28,586 bases of DNA from Mesotaenium endlicherianum (taxonomy: Eukaryota > Streptophyta > Zygnematophyceae > Zygnematales > Mesotaeniaceae), in contig WELA01003385.1 in NCBI GenBank assembly GCA_009602735.1, positions 2,237 to 30,822 of the forward strand, in the 5' to 3' direction. Below the pieces are notes generated by a model that worked only from the letters and a program-made list of their open reading frames with translations, searched no databases and had not been told where the DNA came from. A program made the translations under genes and the position numbers. Shown here piece after piece: positions 7,853-19,264 of the stretch; positions within the stretch are counted from its first letter, which is position 1, and the number at the start of each line of letters is the position of its first letter.

Positions 7853-9331
7853 ATGGTAAGGACAAGGTCTCAAACTAGCAACTCCCGAGACATGGAGAAC
7901 CAGGATAACGAGAATGTCGAAAACCAGGCGGAAAGCCATGTAGCGGGAAACCGTACCTATTCGGAAGCAGTAGCGGATACTGCAGCTAGGGAGGCTGCAG
8001 ATGAGGCAGCTGCTATTGCCTCAGTCGCAGCTCAGCAAGCTGAGGAGGAGATAGCCAGACTAGAAGCTGAACAAGTAGCAAAGGCCGCTGAAGATATACA
8101 AAGGAGGGAAGGACAGCCAGCTGACGAGCGCACTGTTGAAGAACTTATGGCATCAAGGGCCAATGTTCTGAACCCACCTCCTGCCGTACAACTCAATGTA
8201 CCCCTAGGTCAAATACGTGACCGGCTGAATGCGGCAGGAATTGCTGCTGCAGGAGCAAGAGGGATTGTTGAGGACACTACTCAGCGAGTAGATGCCAATG
8301 CTGCTGCTGCATTTGCTAATCTACCACCCCAAAATGTAGACTTGGGAGCATTGTTCGTTCAGATGCAGTCGCAAATGGCGACCATGTATCAGTCCCAGCA
8401 GGAGGACAAAAGAATCATAATGTCCCTACTCCGGGACAGAGACCAACTGGGGTCTCACACCACTAGTGGTGGTGGCCGAGGGCCTAGTAAGCCCAAGCCG
8501 AAACCTCCCCAGGACTATGATCCTGAGGGAAACAGAAAATATTACCTGATCAAGTTTCTCGCGGATGTTGAGCAGTGGCTGGAGAACTACCCAGAACTGC
8601 AAGATTACGAGAAGGTCAGGCACACCGGTGCGCTACTGAAAGGCAGTGCCGCAGACTGGTGGCTTTACTGGAAGGAAGAGCGTAAGGCTCGGCAACTCGG
8701 TGACCCTACGTGGGTAGAGTTTGTCGAGAAGTTGCATGAGAAGTTTGATGTCATCAACCAGCAGGAGAAAGCTATCTATGCGATGATCTCCCTGACACTG
8801 AAGCAGACCACTTCAGTTGCTGAGTTTGCTCAAAAGTTCCAAGAGAACATGATGAAGCAGCCTGATTTGCCAGAACGGTATAGGATAGCATACTTCAGGT
8901 ATGGCTTGAAATCCGAGGTCTCTGGTCATTTTGCTGAGAAAAAGTATGAGAAACTGGCTGACTTGATCCAGGATGCTGACGCCTGGGATCAGCAGCAGTT
9001 CAATCACAAGCGCCAGAGTAACGCTTTGGTGTCTAAGATTGTCAAAAAGCCCCACGGTTCCTACAATGCAGTTGAAGGAGACCAGGCTGAGGATAATCAG
9101 GGTGATGAATATGAGTATGAGTACAATGCTATTCAGTCTAGAGGTAGAGGTGGTCCCTCTCGAGGTGGCTATGGAAGGGGTGGTGGTAGGACTAAGCCGA
9201 GACCAGCCTCAGCAAAATCTACTTGCTACCATTGTCAGCAGAAAGGCCACTACAGAGAACAGTGTCCGGTCAAGCACCTGCCTAAGGTCGAGAGAAAAGA
9301 CCAGCCTTTAAAAGACAGCAACAGTCAGTAA
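7853..9331 (+). CDS. gag: Gag polyprotein of element B (complete)
   Basis: Complete 492-residue particle protein. The ATG at 7853 is the first after the LTR, only 34 nt from its end, and agrees with the open frame. Residues about 35-95 are Ala/Glu/Gln-rich and helical, a probable coiled coil. A Pro/Lys hinge lies near 205-220, followed by a retrotransposon-gag capsid domain about 225-375, an RGG-like RNA-binding segment near 430-446, and a single CCHC zinc knuckle (C-x2-C-x4-H-x4-C) at 458-471. The start codon itself sits in ATG-GTAAGG, a second donor-like string. It ends at TAA 9329-9331, 16 nt past the slippery heptamer. Confidence 0.96.
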   Translation: MVRTRSQTSNSRDMENQDNENVENQAESHVAGNRTYSEAVADTAAREAADEAAAIASVAAQQAEEEIARLEAEQVAKAAEDIQRREGQPADERTVEELMASRANVLNPPPAVQLNVPLGQIRDRLNAAGIAAAGARGIVEDTTQRVDANAAAAFANLPPQNVDLGALFVQMQSQMATMYQSQQEDKRIIMSLLRDRDQLGSHTTSGGGRGPSKPKPKPPQDYDPEGNRKYYLIKFLADVEQWLENYPELQDYEKVRHTGALLKGSAADWWLYWKEERKARQLGDPTWVEFVEKLHEKFDVINQQEKAIYAMISLTLKQTTSVAEFAQKFQENMMKQPDLPERYRIAYFRYGLKSEVSGHFAEKKYEKLADLIQDADAWDQQQFNHKRQSNALVSKIVKKPHGSYNAVEGDQAEDNQGDEYEYEYNAIQSRGRGGPSRGGYGRGGGRTKPRPASAKSTCYHCQQKGHYREQCPVKHLPKVERKDQPLKDSNSQ

Positions 9332-9420
9332 TCCAGTCTACTGACTGTGAGGATGCTAGAGATAGTGAGTCGTCACTAGCTGCCCTCGTAGCAGGTATTA
9401 TGGGTCCTGCTGAACTGGAT
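9307..9420 (+). promoter_or_regulatory. Programmed -1 ribosomal frameshift signal, gag to pol (element B)
   Basis: Same cassette as in element A: heptamer T TTA AAA at 9307-9313, 10-bp hairpin 9321-9330 with 9339-9348, second hairpin 9363-9368 with 9373-9378, and loop-complementary 7-mer at 9414-9420. The region is identical to A, so it shows maintenance but gives no independent covariation. Confidence 0.85.
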
Positions 9421-12400
9421 TCACTATGCATGCCTGACAAACAGATAAAGGAGACCATCAGTAATATAGACGTCCAGAGAGTGCACACTCTGGATGCTCT
9501 TGTTCCACCTGATGTCCAACATTTCTTTGCTACGTCAGGAGAACAATGCGAAAGTCAGGAAAAGACAGTCCCCCCTATCCTACTGCATTGCATGATTGCA
9601 GGTAGGAAGGTGAGGGCATTTGTTGACGGAGGGGCGTCACATACTTTTATTCACAAGGACTTAGTTAAGCGGCTAAGGCTGCCTACTGTCACCCAAGGGA
9701 ATAGAAAGATATTCCTTGGAGATGCCTCAAGTATCCCGGGAGGAGTTATAACCAAGCCTATCGAGGTCCAGTTAGGTTCTGACACTGCAGTTCTAACTGA
9801 AACGCTTACATTTGAGGTACTCAACACTGGCTTTTATGATCTCGTGCTAGGCAGGTCCTGGCTTAATAGACATCAAGCTGAAGTGTGTTGGAGCAGAGGT
9901 ACAGTTAAAGTGAGAGGAGCCAGTGATGGGCAGACTGACTTGGCACCCACCAGTGCTCTTCCTCTTGTCCTGTGTGGATGGCAAATGAAGGAAAAGAAGA
10001 GGCTTCCAGAAGGATGCAAGTTGCTGAATGCAATGGAGTTCGTCAAAAGCTGGAACCAGAAGGAAGACAGAATGTTCTGTCTGCTGCTAAGAGAGGTACC
10101 TCCTCAACCTGAAGAAGTGGTTGAGAAAAAGGTAAGCCCTCCGGAGCACCCTACTGCTGCAAAAATTATTGCTCAGTACACGGATGTGTTTAATATGCCT
10201 CCAGGACTACCCCCTAAGAGGGAAGTAGATCATAGGATTGATTTATTACCTGGGAGTCAGCCACCCTGGCAACGCACGTATGGCTTGTCTTATGTGGAGA
10301 GCGAGGAGTTGAAAACACAGATTGCAGAGCTTGAGGAAAATGGTTATATTTCTCCCAGTAAATCACCTTACGGCGCACCCATCCTATTTGTTAAGAAAAA
10401 GGATGGCAGTATGCGGATGTGTGTGGATTACAGAGCCCTGAACAGAATTACAGTAAAGAACAAGTATGCTTTACCCAGAATCGAGGACTTGCTTGATACC
10501 CTGTCTGGCGCTAAGGTGTTCAGTAAGATAGATCTCAAGAGTGGTTATCATCAAATCAGAATTGCTGAGGGGGATGAACACAAGACTGCTTTCCGCACAC
10601 GTTATGGACACTATGAGTTCAACGTGATGCCATTTGGACTGACTAATGCTCCTGCTACCTTCATGGGTGCTATGAATGACATTTTCAGACCTTATTTGGA
10701 TAAGTTTGTGCAAGTTTTCCTGGATGATATTTTAATTTTCTCTAAAGATGAAGCTCAGCACACTGAACACTTAAAGAAAGTGCTGGACACTCTGCGGAAA
10801 AATCACTTGTATGCTAAAATGAGCAAGTGTGATTTCTTTAAGGAAAGTATTGAATTCTTAGGCCACGTTGTCAGTAAAGAGGGCATCAGTGTGGATCCTA
10901 AGAAAGTCCAGACCATAAGGGACTGGCCAGTACCACAGTCTGTCTCTGAAGTTAGATCCTTCCTCGGGTTGGCTAACTACTATAGGAGATTTATTGAGAA
11001 TTATTCCACAAAGGCCAGTAAACTGACTGACCTTACTAAGAAAGACATCGGGTATGTGTGGGGGGAAGAGCAGCAGGCTGCCTTCCAGACCCTTAAAGAT
11101 GCCCTTTGTTCTGCCCCAGTGCTAGCCGTGTATGACCCCAGCAAACCGGTGCAGGTGGTTACTGATGCCTCTGATTTTGCCATGGGTGCTATTTTGTTGC
11201 AGCCTGCTGACAAAACCACAAAGGATGGTAAGGTACGGCAGGAGTGGCATCCTGTGTTGTATGAGTCTATGAAATTTAATCCAGCGGAGATTAATTACTC
11301 AGTGCATGATAAAGAGCTGCTAGCTATCATTCATGTACTCAAACAGTGGAGAGCATACTTACATGGTAAAGCTTTTAAGGTGATTACAGATCATCTAGCT
11401 CTGACCCACTTTCAGAAGAAGTCCAAGCTGTCGAGGAGGGAGAACCGCTGGAGCCAGATGCTGGAGCAGTTCCAAGTCCAGATCGACTACAAACCAGGGA
11501 AGTTGAATCCTGCTGATGCACTCTCTAGAAGACCTGACTTGCAAGAAAGGAACTTTAGTCAGCATGCTGTAGATAAAGTCCTGTGTGCACTCACTTCACT
11601 AAAGGTGAAAAAGTCCTTCCTTGAACAACTTAGGAAAGCCTACCTTTCTGACCCAACATTTGAGCCCAGCCCCACTACTGGTGTGTGTCGTGCTACTGCA
11701 CTCGGGTATAAGCTCAAGGGAGGGGTCTGGGTGACTGAAACCACTTCAGGCAGGCTGAAGCTGGTCATTCCTAATAATTTGGAAATAAGGTCTCTCTTAC
11801 TGAGTCAAGCTCATGACAGTCTCCTGGGTGGACATTTGGGGCAGGCCAAAACTGTTGGCAAACTGGCAAAACATTATCATTGGGAGGGGTTACCCCGGGA
11901 GGTCTTGAAATATGTCAAGTCCTGTGACCAGTGTCAGAGAAATAAGTCTCGGCACACACCACCCGGAGGTCTCTTGCAACCGCTACCCATCCCAGCGGGA
12001 CGCTGGGAAACTATATCCATGGACTGGGTGGTCTCACTACCAAGAACTGCCAACGGGCATGATTCAATACTGGTAGTCGTGGATAAACTGACAAAAATGG
12101 TCATTTTTATCCCCACAACTGTCAAAGTGACTGCACTCGAAACAGCGAGACAGTTTTACAACCATGTAGTATGCCAACATGGGCTCCCTTCTAATATCAT
12201 CTCAGACAGAGACTCAAAATTCACCTCTAAGTTCTGGAGAGCTTTAATGGGGTTAATGGGAGTCAAACAGCTGCTCAGCACAGCTAACCACCCTCAGACT
12301 GATGGACAGACTGAAAGAACTGACCGAGTTCTGCAGGAGGTGCTGAGAGCATATATTAACCAAAAACAAGATAATTGGGATGACCTGTTGCCTCAAATTC

Positions 12401-13155
12401 AGTTTGCGGTCAACAGTGCGGTGCACGCGTCAACGGGCAAGACTTTTTTTGAACTCAGCCTGGGTAGANTTTTTGAACTCAGCCTGGTTAGAGTCCCTAA
12501 GTCCCCCCTAGATGTGCTAGGGGAGTCTTTAACTCACCCTGAAGGGATTGACGACCCGGTCTCCCTCCAGTTAACTCAGGAGTTTGCTGACACACTTTCA
12601 GCAGTCCAACAAAACCTGCACAAAGCCCAAGAAAACCAACAGAAATACGCTAATCAACACCGTCGGGAGCTGACCTTTTCCAAAGGCGATTTGGTCAAAC
12701 TGCATTCTCAGCACCTGTACCTCCTTGGTGTGGTCAAGAAAAAGCTTGGCCCTGTCTGGGTTGGTCCATATTCGGTGGTGCGTCGTGTCGGTCAGAATGC
12801 TTACAAAGTGAACATGTCAGCCGAATACAAGGGTCACCCGGTCTTTAATGTCTCCTTCCTGGAACCATACATCAAAGGTGATACACTGTTCACAGATCGG
12901 TTACCTGTCCAACCGGGACCGGTCCCCGCTGTCAGGGACGGCGACTCTGACAAATATGTGGTTGAGGAGATTTTAGACGCGCGCTCGATCCGTCGATCGT
13001 CTAAATATGTCATGAAATACCTCATTCGATGGAAGGGTTACGATGCCTCTGGGGACACTTGGGAGTTNNNNNNNNNNNNNNNNNNNNNNNNNNNNNNNNN
13101 NNNNNNNNNNNNNTTGAAATGGTTCCACCTTCGGGCCGCTGGAGCCCCTTCATAA
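9313..13155 (+). CDS. pol: Pol polyprotein of element B
   Basis: Same domain order as element A: DGGAS protease, RT with FLDD, RNase H, HHCC/DDE integrase, GPY/F and chromodomain. The first in-frame ATG is 9400. The frame stays open, but the assembly is damaged in two places. A 23-bp integrase segment is duplicated around a single N (12446-12468, N 12469, 12470-12492). A 46-N gap (13068-13113) covers the end of the chromodomain, where element A has about 31 bases. From about 12290 onward it differs from A more than upstream. Bases about 10167-10380 look more like element C than like A. Confidence 0.93.
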   Translation, partial: RQQQSVIQSTDCEDARDSESSLAALVAGIMGPAELDSLCMPDKQIKETISNIDVQRVHTLDALVPPDVQHFFATSGEQCESQEKTVPPILLHCMIAGRKVRAFVDGGASHTFIHKDLVKRLRLPTVTQGNRKIFLGDASSIPGGVITKPIEVQLGSDTAVLTETLTFEVLNTGFYDLVLGRSWLNRHQAEVCWSRGTVKVRGASDGQTDLAPTSALPLVLCGWQMKEKKRLPEGCKLLNAMEFVKSWNQKEDRMFCLLLREVPPQPEEVVEKKVSPPEHPTAAKIIAQYTDVFNMPPGLPPKREVDHRIDLLPGSQPPWQRTYGLSYVESEELKTQIAELEENGYISPSKSPYGAPILFVKKKDGSMRMCVDYRALNRITVKNKYALPRIEDLLDTLSGAKVFSKIDLKSGYHQIRIAEGDEHKTAFRTRYGHYEFNVMPFGLTNAPATFMGAMNDIFRPYLDKFVQVFLDDILIFSKDEAQHTEHLKKVLDTLRKNHLYAKMSKCDFFKESIEFLGHVVSKEGISVDPKKVQTIRDWPVPQSVSEVRSFLGLANYYRRFIENYSTKASKLTDLTKKDIGYVWGEEQQAAFQTLKDALCSAPVLAVYDPSKPVQVVTDASDFAMGAILLQPADKTTKDGKVRQEWHPVLYESMKFNPAEINYSVHDKELLAIIHVLKQWRAYLHGKAFKVITDHLALTHFQKKSKLSRRENRWSQMLEQFQVQIDYKPGKLNPADALSRRPDLQERNFSQHAVDKVLCALTSLKVKKSFLEQLRKAYLSDPTFEPSPTTGVCRATALGYKLKGGVWVTETTSGRLKLVIPNNLEIRSLLLSQAHDSLLGGHLGQAKTVGKLAKHYHWEGLPREVLKYVKSCDQCQRNKSRHTPPGGLLQPLPIPAGRWETISMDWVVSLPRTANGHDSILVVVDKLTKMVIFIPTTVKVTALETARQFYNHVVCQHGLPSNIISDRDSKFTSKFWRALMGLMGVKQLLSTANHPQTDGQTERTDRVLQEVLRAYINQKQDNWDDLLPQIQFAVNSAVHASTGKTFFELSLGRXFELSLVRVPKSPLDVLGESLTHPEGIDDPVSLQLTQEFADTLSAVQQNLHKAQENQQKYANQHRRELTFSKGDLVKLHSQHLYLLGVVKKKLGPVWVGPYSVVRRVGQNAYKVNMSAEYKGHPVFNVSFLEPYIKGDTLFTDRLPVQPGPVPAVRDGDSDKYVVEEILDARSIRRSSKYVMKYLIRWKGYDASGDTWEXXXXXXXXXXXXXXXXLKWFHLRAAGAPS
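12469..12469. other. Assembly join: single N between exact 23-bp copies
   Basis: The 23 bases before and after the N are the same but for one base, and element A has the segment once. The extra copy is a failed contig overlap, not a real insertion in the integrase. Confidence 0.88.
13068..13113. other. Assembly gap, 46 N
   Basis: A run of 46 N within the chromodomain of element B pol. Element A has about 31 bases between the same flanks. The reading frame is preserved at this N count. Confidence 0.98.
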
Positions 13156-13545
13156 CTGTCATTTCAGTTGACACGGGAAGGTGACAGGCGGTCTCGTCTC
13201 CATTTAAGTTGGAGGGGAAAATATATGACAGTTAGTGAGGGAGAGCGATAAAGGGACAGTTACGTGAATTCTAAGTGTCAGCATAGTGACAGAGGGGACA
13301 GCCTGGCCCACATAAAGCACCTTGAGCTGAAGGAAAAAGGGCCTTGCACAGCACTACATCACTTAACTCACCCTAAAACACAATCATACGTTTATGTTTA
13401 TCGCATCGCAACTACGTCAACTTTTAGCAATCATCCTGTAAGGTAAACAGTAGCAAATCCACTATACTAATACTAACATACTTCCTACAATCCCTATGAC
13501 AAAGGTCCATATCCTACTAACTTGTGCCCTGGTTACATGTGCAGG
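13156..13545 (+). promoter_or_regulatory. pol-ORF3 intergenic region of element B
   Basis: Carries the PPT-like 13-mer at 13204-13216, TACTAAC at 13471-13477 and 13515-13521, and the AG at 13543-13544 before the ORF3 ATG at 13546, as in element A. It is about 123 bp longer, through a block at roughly 13253-13374 that A lacks. TAAA at both edges suggests a microhomology deletion in A. A 60-codon open frame in the block has no recognisable features, and I do not call it a gene. Confidence 0.6.
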
Positions 13546-15233
13546 ATGGCGCCCACCACACAAAAGGAGGACAGAAAGCGCAAGGCAGAAGAAGCCAGGA
13601 GGACAATGGAGCAATACCAGAAGGAGCTGGCGGCGACGTCCCTCACCAGGAGAGAACAAGAAAGGGTCCGCAAACAACAAGAGGCGGCAGAAGAGGCACA
13701 GAGGAAGAAGGATCAGGAAGCGGAAAACCTCAGGAAAGCTGAGGAGGAGAGACAGAAGAAACAGCAAGAAGAAGCGGCAGCGGCAGAAGAGGAGAAAAGA
13801 AAAAAGATTGAAGCGGACAGACAGAAGAGCTTGGCCACTTACAGGTATACTGTGGTGGGTGGCCAAAACTTCGATAACCTGAAGGAAGCATTGCTGGCAG
13901 CCCAGGAGATCAACAAGTTGGAACAGACAACACTGCTACAGAGGGAAGGGACTGCAGCACTGGATAGGTACATTGAGACACACACTGGTGTGGTCCTTTA
14001 CGAAGATTATGCTAAGATGGTGTGCTATACAGNTGCTATACAGCGGAGCAGGCCCGTTACCTTGCAGATGATTCAGGATACAAGTCGGTCTCCATACCAG
14101 GAATAGTGGGAGATCAGAGACTCATCCGGATGGTGAGCATGCGGCCCGATAGCTTTAAGGATACGGTATTCTACCTCACACTACTGCCAGCTTACAATGA
14201 AGTTGAGAGAAGGAGCTGGGAGTACTTGGTCAGGGAAGCAGGACAGTAGATGTTCTCTCCCCACTGGTTCCCGTGTAAACTGCGGAAGGCTGAGCACGGA
14301 CCCCAGTACTACCAGCAGCCAACAAACTGGAGGTGGATGACCGTCACAAATAAGAAGCAGGAGTGTGACCGAGCCCAACCGGATGACTTCCACTATGGCC
14401 TAGACGGCTATCTCATCCTACCACCTCACATTGCCCCTTGGGACCCCAGGCTGAATGGATGCCTGAGCAATATGAATGCAGAGACCAAGGAACATAGGAG
14501 GAGGGGAAGAGACTACTTCTCTAAGGGAAAGCATGCCTTTGTCAAATGGGCAAAGAATGCAGGCCGGATAGATATCAGTAGGCTGAAGGCCAAGCAACCT
14601 CCAGCGCGCCCTAAGAAAGGGAGGTCGGTAGACTACTCCATGTCTACTAGGGAGCAGGACGACTTAGTGGACGAGACCCCTACTCTCTCCGAGGAGGAGG
14701 ATGAGGAGGATGAGGAAGAAGAACAAGGCAGAGGAGAAGCATCAGCAGCAGGTACTCAGGATACCCAGGGACAGGCAGGGGCGCTTCCTAAAGAACCACG
14801 ATCAGGTGTGTGGAATGTGATCCCCGTTATGGCGACAACTGGACCCCGCGCTCGCTCCCCCAGCCCACCTGCCCAAGCAGGGGAAGAAGCTGATCTGACT
14901 GTATTGGGCAGCAGACACAGGCAGAAATCCCCAGAGGACAGGGGTGTCAGAAGAGGGACACGCGGGTGGGCCAGAGGTATACTGGCCTCCCCCTCCGCTC
15001 AGGGGCATGTACCTCTAGCCAATGTATTTCAGCATCCTACTGGAATGCCTGTCTATGTGGGGATCAACACCCAAGTGGGTGAAGAGCAGGCTACCATCCT
15101 TCGTTCTCCTCGAGGCCCAACTTTAGAGCAAACAGGGTTCTTTAGAAGGCCAGCTGACAGACCTAGAGGGCTGTCCAGATCTAGGTCCAGACCTCCGTCT
15201 CCTGATCTTGAAGCCCCAGAAACAACCCCTTAA
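13546..15233 (+). pseudogene. ORF3 of element B, interrupted
   Basis: Same protein as in element A: coiled coil, central conserved domain, acidic linker, SR tail. Two interruptions are visible. At 14023-14043 a 10-bp repeat surrounds a single N; this 11-nt excess breaks the frame but looks like an assembly join. At 14247-14249 a CAG of element A is TAG, a true nonsense codon if the base is right. The rest is open to the TAA at 15231-15233. With only one point lesion the loss is recent, or the call is a sequencing error. Confidence 0.85.
14033..14033. other. Assembly join: single N between 10-bp copies
   Basis: TGCTATACAG occurs at 14023-14032 and 14034-14043 around an N, and once in element A. 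It creates an apparent frameshift in ORF3. Confidence 0.8.
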
Positions 15234-15346
15234 GGTGAAAGGCTGAAAAGGCAGTCAGTGGGGGAGGCTGGTCAGGGTCAGTTCCTTTATTTAAAGCTTT
15301 TGCAGTTTAATGTTGTCGAGGCGACAACAAGTTAAGTTGGAGGGAT
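15234..15346 (+). other. 3' UTR, hairpin and polypurine tract (element B)
   Basis: Hairpin GTTGTCG (15312-15318) / CGACAAC (15322-15328), then the purine tract GTTGGAGGGAT (15336-15346) touching the LTR2 TG. Same layout as in element A. Confidence 0.78.
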
Positions 15347-16066
15347 TGTAATGAATCAGTATATTAGTAGATATAATATTCATTTAAATATGATAATTAA
15401 TTAAGTTCAGCCTGCTGAACTTTAGTTAATAGTCAGTCTGCTGGACTTTACATAATTATCAGTTTAATGACTCGGCCAAAAGCAGCAGGCTGAAGTCAAC
15501 TTAAGTCAGCTTGCTGACACATTCTTTGACAGCCAGCTGACTTCCGTACTTGGTAGCAGCGAACTGCCTTGATATGCATCTAAGTACGATATGCTAGATG
15601 AATGGCCAGTTGACATCCCTATGATGGATGGCTATTCGGGATAATGGGAGATGGCCGTGGATGTGGTTAACCGAGGTCCTACCAACGTGGTTAACTCCCG
15701 GGTAGGCGGTGCCATCGCACTGACCGTTGAACAGTAAACTCATTCCATGTACATATGCTAGGCATTGCTCTCGAGTTCGGCATTCGGAAACGAGGCCAAC
15801 TCTCTTGTACAGCTTACTGAGAGAGATCTGAATCCAAGGCGAGAAGCCATTAATACGCACTGTCTTCTAACCTTGCTTATGTATGAGTTTATTGATTAGC
15901 ATTATTGATGCTAGTTTACTCGCATTTGACTTACGAGTATTATTCACTGCTAGTGTGTTGTCCTTTGCCGTTTAACCAGTTAACGGAAAATACCATAAAG
16001 GTTACTTGCTGATATAAAGATCTTTATTAATTGTTAATCGCCTATTTGGTAAGTCGATTCATTTCA
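15347..16066 (+). repeat. LTR2, 720 bp, 3' LTR of element B
   Basis: TGTAATGAAT to ATTCATTTCA, collinear with LTR1 with roughly 25 substitutions or small indels by eye. The CATATAAG of LTR1 is changed here; GATATAAAG near 16011 is kept. It is followed directly by internal pol sequence of element C, without a primer-binding site. Confidence 0.94.
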
Positions 16067-19000
16067 GGTACCTCCTCAACCTAAAGAAGTGGTTGAGAAA
16101 AAGGTGAGCCCTCCGGAGCACCTTACTGCTGCAAAAATTATTGCTCGGTATACTAATGTTTTTAATATGCCTCCAGGACTGCCCCCCTAAGAGGGAAATG
16201 GATCATAAGATTGATTTATTACCCGGGAGTTAGCCACCTTGGCAACGCACCTATGGCTTGTCTTATGTGGAGAGCGAAGAGTTGAAAACACAGGTTGCAG
16301 AGCTGGAGGAATATGGTGACGTTTCCCCCAGTCAATCACCTTATGGCGCACCCATCCTATTTGTTAAGAAAAAGGATGGTAGTATGCGAATGTGTGGGGA
16401 TTACAGAGCTCTTAATAGAATTACAGTGAAGATCAAGTATGCTTTACCCAGAATCAAGGACTTGCTTGATACCCTGTCTGGTGCTAGAGTGTTCTGTAAG
16501 ATAGTTCTCAAGAGTGATTATCATCAAATCAATATTGCTGAGGAAGATGAGCACAAAATTGCCTTTCGCACACGTTATGGACACTTCGCGTTTAATGTGA
16601 TGCCATTTGGACTGACTAATGCTCCTGCAACCTTCATGGGTGCTATGAATGACATTTTTAGGCCTCACTTGGATAAGTTTGTGCAAGCCTTCTTGGATGA
16701 TATTTTAATTTTCTCTAAAAATGAAGCTCAGCATGCTGAGCACTTAAGGACTGTCATAGACACTCTGAGAAGGAATCAGTTATATGCTAAAATGAGCAAG
16801 TGTGATTTCTTCAAGTAAAGTATTGAATTCTTGGGCCACGTTGTCAGTAAGGAATGCATCATTGTGGATCCTAAGAAAGTTCAGACCATAAGGGACTTTC
16901 CAGTACCACAGGCTATCTCGGAAGTTAGGTCCTTCCTTGGGTTGACTAACTATTACAAGAGATTCATTGAACATTATTCTACAAAGGCCAGTACACTGAC
17001 TGACCTTACTAAGCACATAGGGTATGTGTGGGGGGAAGAGCAGCAAGCTGCCTTCCAGACCCTTAAAGATGCTCTCTGTTCTGGCCCAGTCTTAGCTGTG
17101 TATGACCCCAGCAAATCTGTGCAAGTGGTTACTGATGCTTCTGACTTTGCCATGGGTGCTATTTTGTTGCAGCCTGCTGACAACACCATAAAGGATGGTA
17201 CGGTAATGCAGGAGTGGCACCCGGTGTTGTATGAGTCTATGAAATTCAACCCAGCTAAAATCAACTATTCTGTACATGATAAGGAGCTACTTGCTATCAT
17301 TCATGTGCTCAAACAATGGAGAGCATACTTACATGGTAGAGCTTTTAAGGTGATTACAGATCATCTAGCTCTGACTCACTTTCAGAAGAAGTCCAAGTTG
17401 TCGAGGAGGGAGAACCGCTGAAGCCAGATGCTGGAGCAGTTCCGAGTCCGAATTGACTACAAACCAGGGAAGTTGAATCATGCTGAAGCACTCTTCAGAA
17501 GACCTGACTTGCAAGAAAGGAACTTTAGTCAGCTGTGGACAACGTCTTTTGTGCACTCACTTCACTAAAGGTGAAAAAGTCCTTTCTGGAACAACTTAGG
17601 AAAGCCTACCTTTCTGACCCAACATTTGAGCCCAACCCCACTAATGGTGTGTGTCCTGCTACTACACTCGCGTCTAGGCTAAAGGGAGGGGTCTGGGTGA
17701 CTGAAACCACTTCAGGCAGACTGAAGCTAGTCATTCTTAATAACTTGGGAATAAGGTCACTCTTACTGAGTCAAGCACATGACAATTTACTGGGTGGGCA
17801 TTTGGGGTAGGCCAAAACTGTTGGCAAACAGGCAAAACATTATCATTGGGATGGGTTGCCTCGGGAGGTCTTGAAATATGTTAAGTCTTGTGATCAGTGT
17901 CAGAATAATAAGTCTAGGCACACACCATCCGGGGGGCTATTGCAACCACTACCATCTCAGTTGGACGCTGGGAAACAATATCCATGGACTGGGTGGTAAC
18001 ACTACCAAGATATGCCAATGGGCATGAATCGATATCGGTAGTAGTGGATAAATTGACAAAAATGGTCATTTTCTTCCCCACCACTGTCAAAGTAACTGCA
18101 CTCGAAACTGGGAGACAGTTCTACAACCATGTAGTATGCCAACATGGGCTACTCTCTAATATTATCTCAGACAGAGACTCAATATTTACCTCTAAGTTCT
18201 GGAGAGCTTTAATGGGGTTAATGGATGTCAAACAGCTGCTCAGCACAGCAAACCACCCTCACACTGATGGGCAATTTGAAAGAACTAACCGACTTCTGCA
18301 AGAGGTGCTGAGAGCATATATTAAACAAAAACAAGATAATTGGGATGACCTGTTGCCTCAAATTCAGTTTGCGGTCAACAGTGCGGTGCACGCGTCAACG
18401 GGCAAGACTCCTTCTGAACTCAGTCTGGGTAGAGTCCCTAAGTCTTCTTTAAATATACTAGGAGATTCTAGTCTTTAACTCATCCTGAGGAAATTGACAA
18501 GCTGGTCTCTTTGTAATTAACTCAGAAGTTTGCTGACACCCTGTCAAAAATCCAACACAATTTGCACAAAGCCCAGGAATATCAAATAAAATACGCTTAT
18601 CAAGACCGTCGGGAGCTGCTATTTTCAAAGGGAGATTTGGTCAAATTGCATATTCAACACCTGTACCTGCCTGGTGTGGTCAAGAAAAAGCTTGGTCCAA
18701 TTTGGGTCGGTCCATATTCGGTGGTGCGCCGTGTCGGACAAAATGCTTACAAACTGAACATGTCAGCAAAATACAAGGGTCACCCAGTTTTTAAAGTCTC
18801 CTTCTTGGAACCGTACATCAAAGGTGACACACTGTTCACAGATTGGTAACTTGTCCAACCAGGACCGGTCCCCGCTGTTCAAGAAGGTGATCTTGAAGAA
18901 TATGAGGTTGATGAGATTTTAGAAGCTCGCTCCGTCTGTTGAACATCTAAATATGTCATGAAATATCTGGTCTGATGGAAGGGCTACGATGCCTTTGGGG

Positions 19001-19083
19001 ACACCCGGGAATTGAAGGACCATTTGACCAATGCTAAAGGGGCGTTGGAATAATTTTACCTTTGGGAGGCTGGGACACCTCCG
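16067..19083 (+). pseudogene. pol: pol pseudogene of element C (RT, RNase H, integrase, chromodomain)
   Basis: Homologous to element A/B pol from upstream of RT to the C-terminus. RT keeps FLDD, RNase H keeps TDAS and DKELLAI, and the integrase keeps its D, D and E motifs. The chromodomain is recognisable but contains stops. Lesions: an extra C in the C run at 16182-16187; stops TAG 16231, TAA 16816, TGA 17419 and TAG 17808; frameshifts near 17530 and 17950-17960; stops in the chromodomain near 18940-18976; and loss of the normal terminator. It cannot make a working polyprotein. Confidence 0.93.
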
Positions 19084-19264
19084 ATTGCATATTCATCCTT
19101 GACACTCAATTGCGCTCACACTCACGACTCTCTCAAGCACACTCGCACTTTCAATTCTTACACCAGGTATTGCATGCCCTAACTCCCTCAACTACGTTCT
19201 TCTATGTCAAGGTACTCAATCTTGTGCATGATATCATGACTACATTAACTCCATTGTGGTATGA
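19084..19264 (+). other. pol-ORF3 spacer of element C, no homology to A/B seen
   Basis: By eye this spacer does not align with the A/B spacer. There is no PPT-like copy and no TACTAAC. A CACCAG acceptor-like string ends at 19166, and CTAAC occurs near 19181. Function unknown. Confidence 0.4.

Larger units (their letters stand above)
7099..16066 (+). mobile_element. Complete Ty3/gypsy chromovirus element B with extra ORF3
   Basis: LTR1, PBS, gag, frameshift signal, pol, ORF3, PPT and LTR2, about 8.97 kb. Both outer LTRs are 720 bp. The flanks are internal parts of A and C, so no target-site duplication exists. This fits LTR-LTR recombination better than a simple insertion. Coding damage is limited to one nonsense codon in ORF3 plus assembly gaps. 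Confidence 0.93.
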
